Assembly (NCBI GenBank): GCA_947175045.1
Contig: CAMWLH010000182.1
Span: 1-5,236 of the forward strand
From: an uncultured Clostridia bacterium
Lineage (GTDB): Bacteria > Bacillota > Clostridia > Oscillospirales > Ruminococcaceae
Direction of reading: 5' to 3'
Length of the DNA stretch: 5,236 nucleotides
The position numbers and the translations under genes are program-made. Under the pieces are notes generated by a model. The model was not told the origin of the DNA and searched no databases. It saw nothing but the letters and a program-made list of their open reading frames with translations. The stretch's first letter is position 1; each line of letters starts with the position of its first letter. Below are positions 5,154 through 5,236 of this stretch, one piece after another.

Positions 5154-5236
5154 GCGAAAGCGGAGCTTTCACGCGCTCGTGTCGGGGCTGACACCTTCGG
5201 GGAAGGGGGGAAAAAGAAAATCCGGCAAAAGCGGGC
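5154..5236. other. GC-rich hairpin segment at the window edge
   Basis: Composition switches abruptly to GC-rich. Three short inverted repeats follow each other: GAAAGC/GCTTTC (5156-5161 and 5165-5170), GTGTC/GACAC (5179-5183 and 5190-5194) and CCTTC/GAAGG (5194-5198 and 5202-5206). A G-run and an A-rich stretch come next. No gene is visible. It may be an intergenic repeat unit or the leader of a downstream gene; the window ends before this can be resolved. Confidence 0.45.

Overview
The window is a chromosomal glycogen-synthesis locus from a Gram-positive member of the Clostridia. The best guess is a Ruminococcus/Oscillospiraceae-type gut or rumen bacterium. This rests on three things: a separate GlgC plus GlgD pair, which is a Bacillota arrangement; strong AGGAGG ribosome-binding sites at the first two genes; and protein motifs closest to those I know from clostridial and bacillar GlgC and GlgD. 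The genus is inference; the gene identities are secure.

Layout, all on the + strand. Positions 1-218 are a GC-rich, gene-free leader with short hairpins. Positions 219-2249 hold glgB (glycogen branching enzyme, 676 aa) with all GH13 catalytic residues and an unusual 46-residue Ala/Glu/Lys/Pro-rich C-terminal tail. Positions 2250-2622 are a 373-base non-coding region that carries most of the unexplained structure: a 118-bp branched palindromic element containing a perfect 12-bp hairpin and a GRARY pentamer array, a pair of 22-bp direct repeats spaced exactly 32 bp apart, two abutting 23-bp tandem repeats, and a small GC hairpin just before a perfect TATAAT. Positions 2623-3828 hold glgC (ADP-glucose pyrophosphorylase catalytic subunit). 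Positions 3852-4976 hold glgD (its non-catalytic paralogue), starting 23 bases after the glgC stop. A strong intrinsic terminator lies at 4986-5015. The remaining bases to 5236 have no gene: an AT-rich stretch, then an abrupt GC-rich hairpin-bearing segment at the window edge.

How the genes work together: GlgC, probably as a heteromer with GlgD, makes ADP-glucose from glucose-1-phosphate and ATP. A glycogen synthase (GlgA, not in this window) would polymerise it, and GlgB would introduce the alpha-1,6 branches. The terminator straight after glgD shows that glgA is not in this transcription unit downstream. The repeats in the glgB-glgC gap suggest that glgCD has its own regulated promoter, but no binding protein can be named from sequence alone.

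I see no mobile element, CRISPR array, tRNA, rRNA or defence system. The main novelty candidates are the repeat architecture upstream of glgC and the GlgB tail. The glycogen genes themselves are ordinary.
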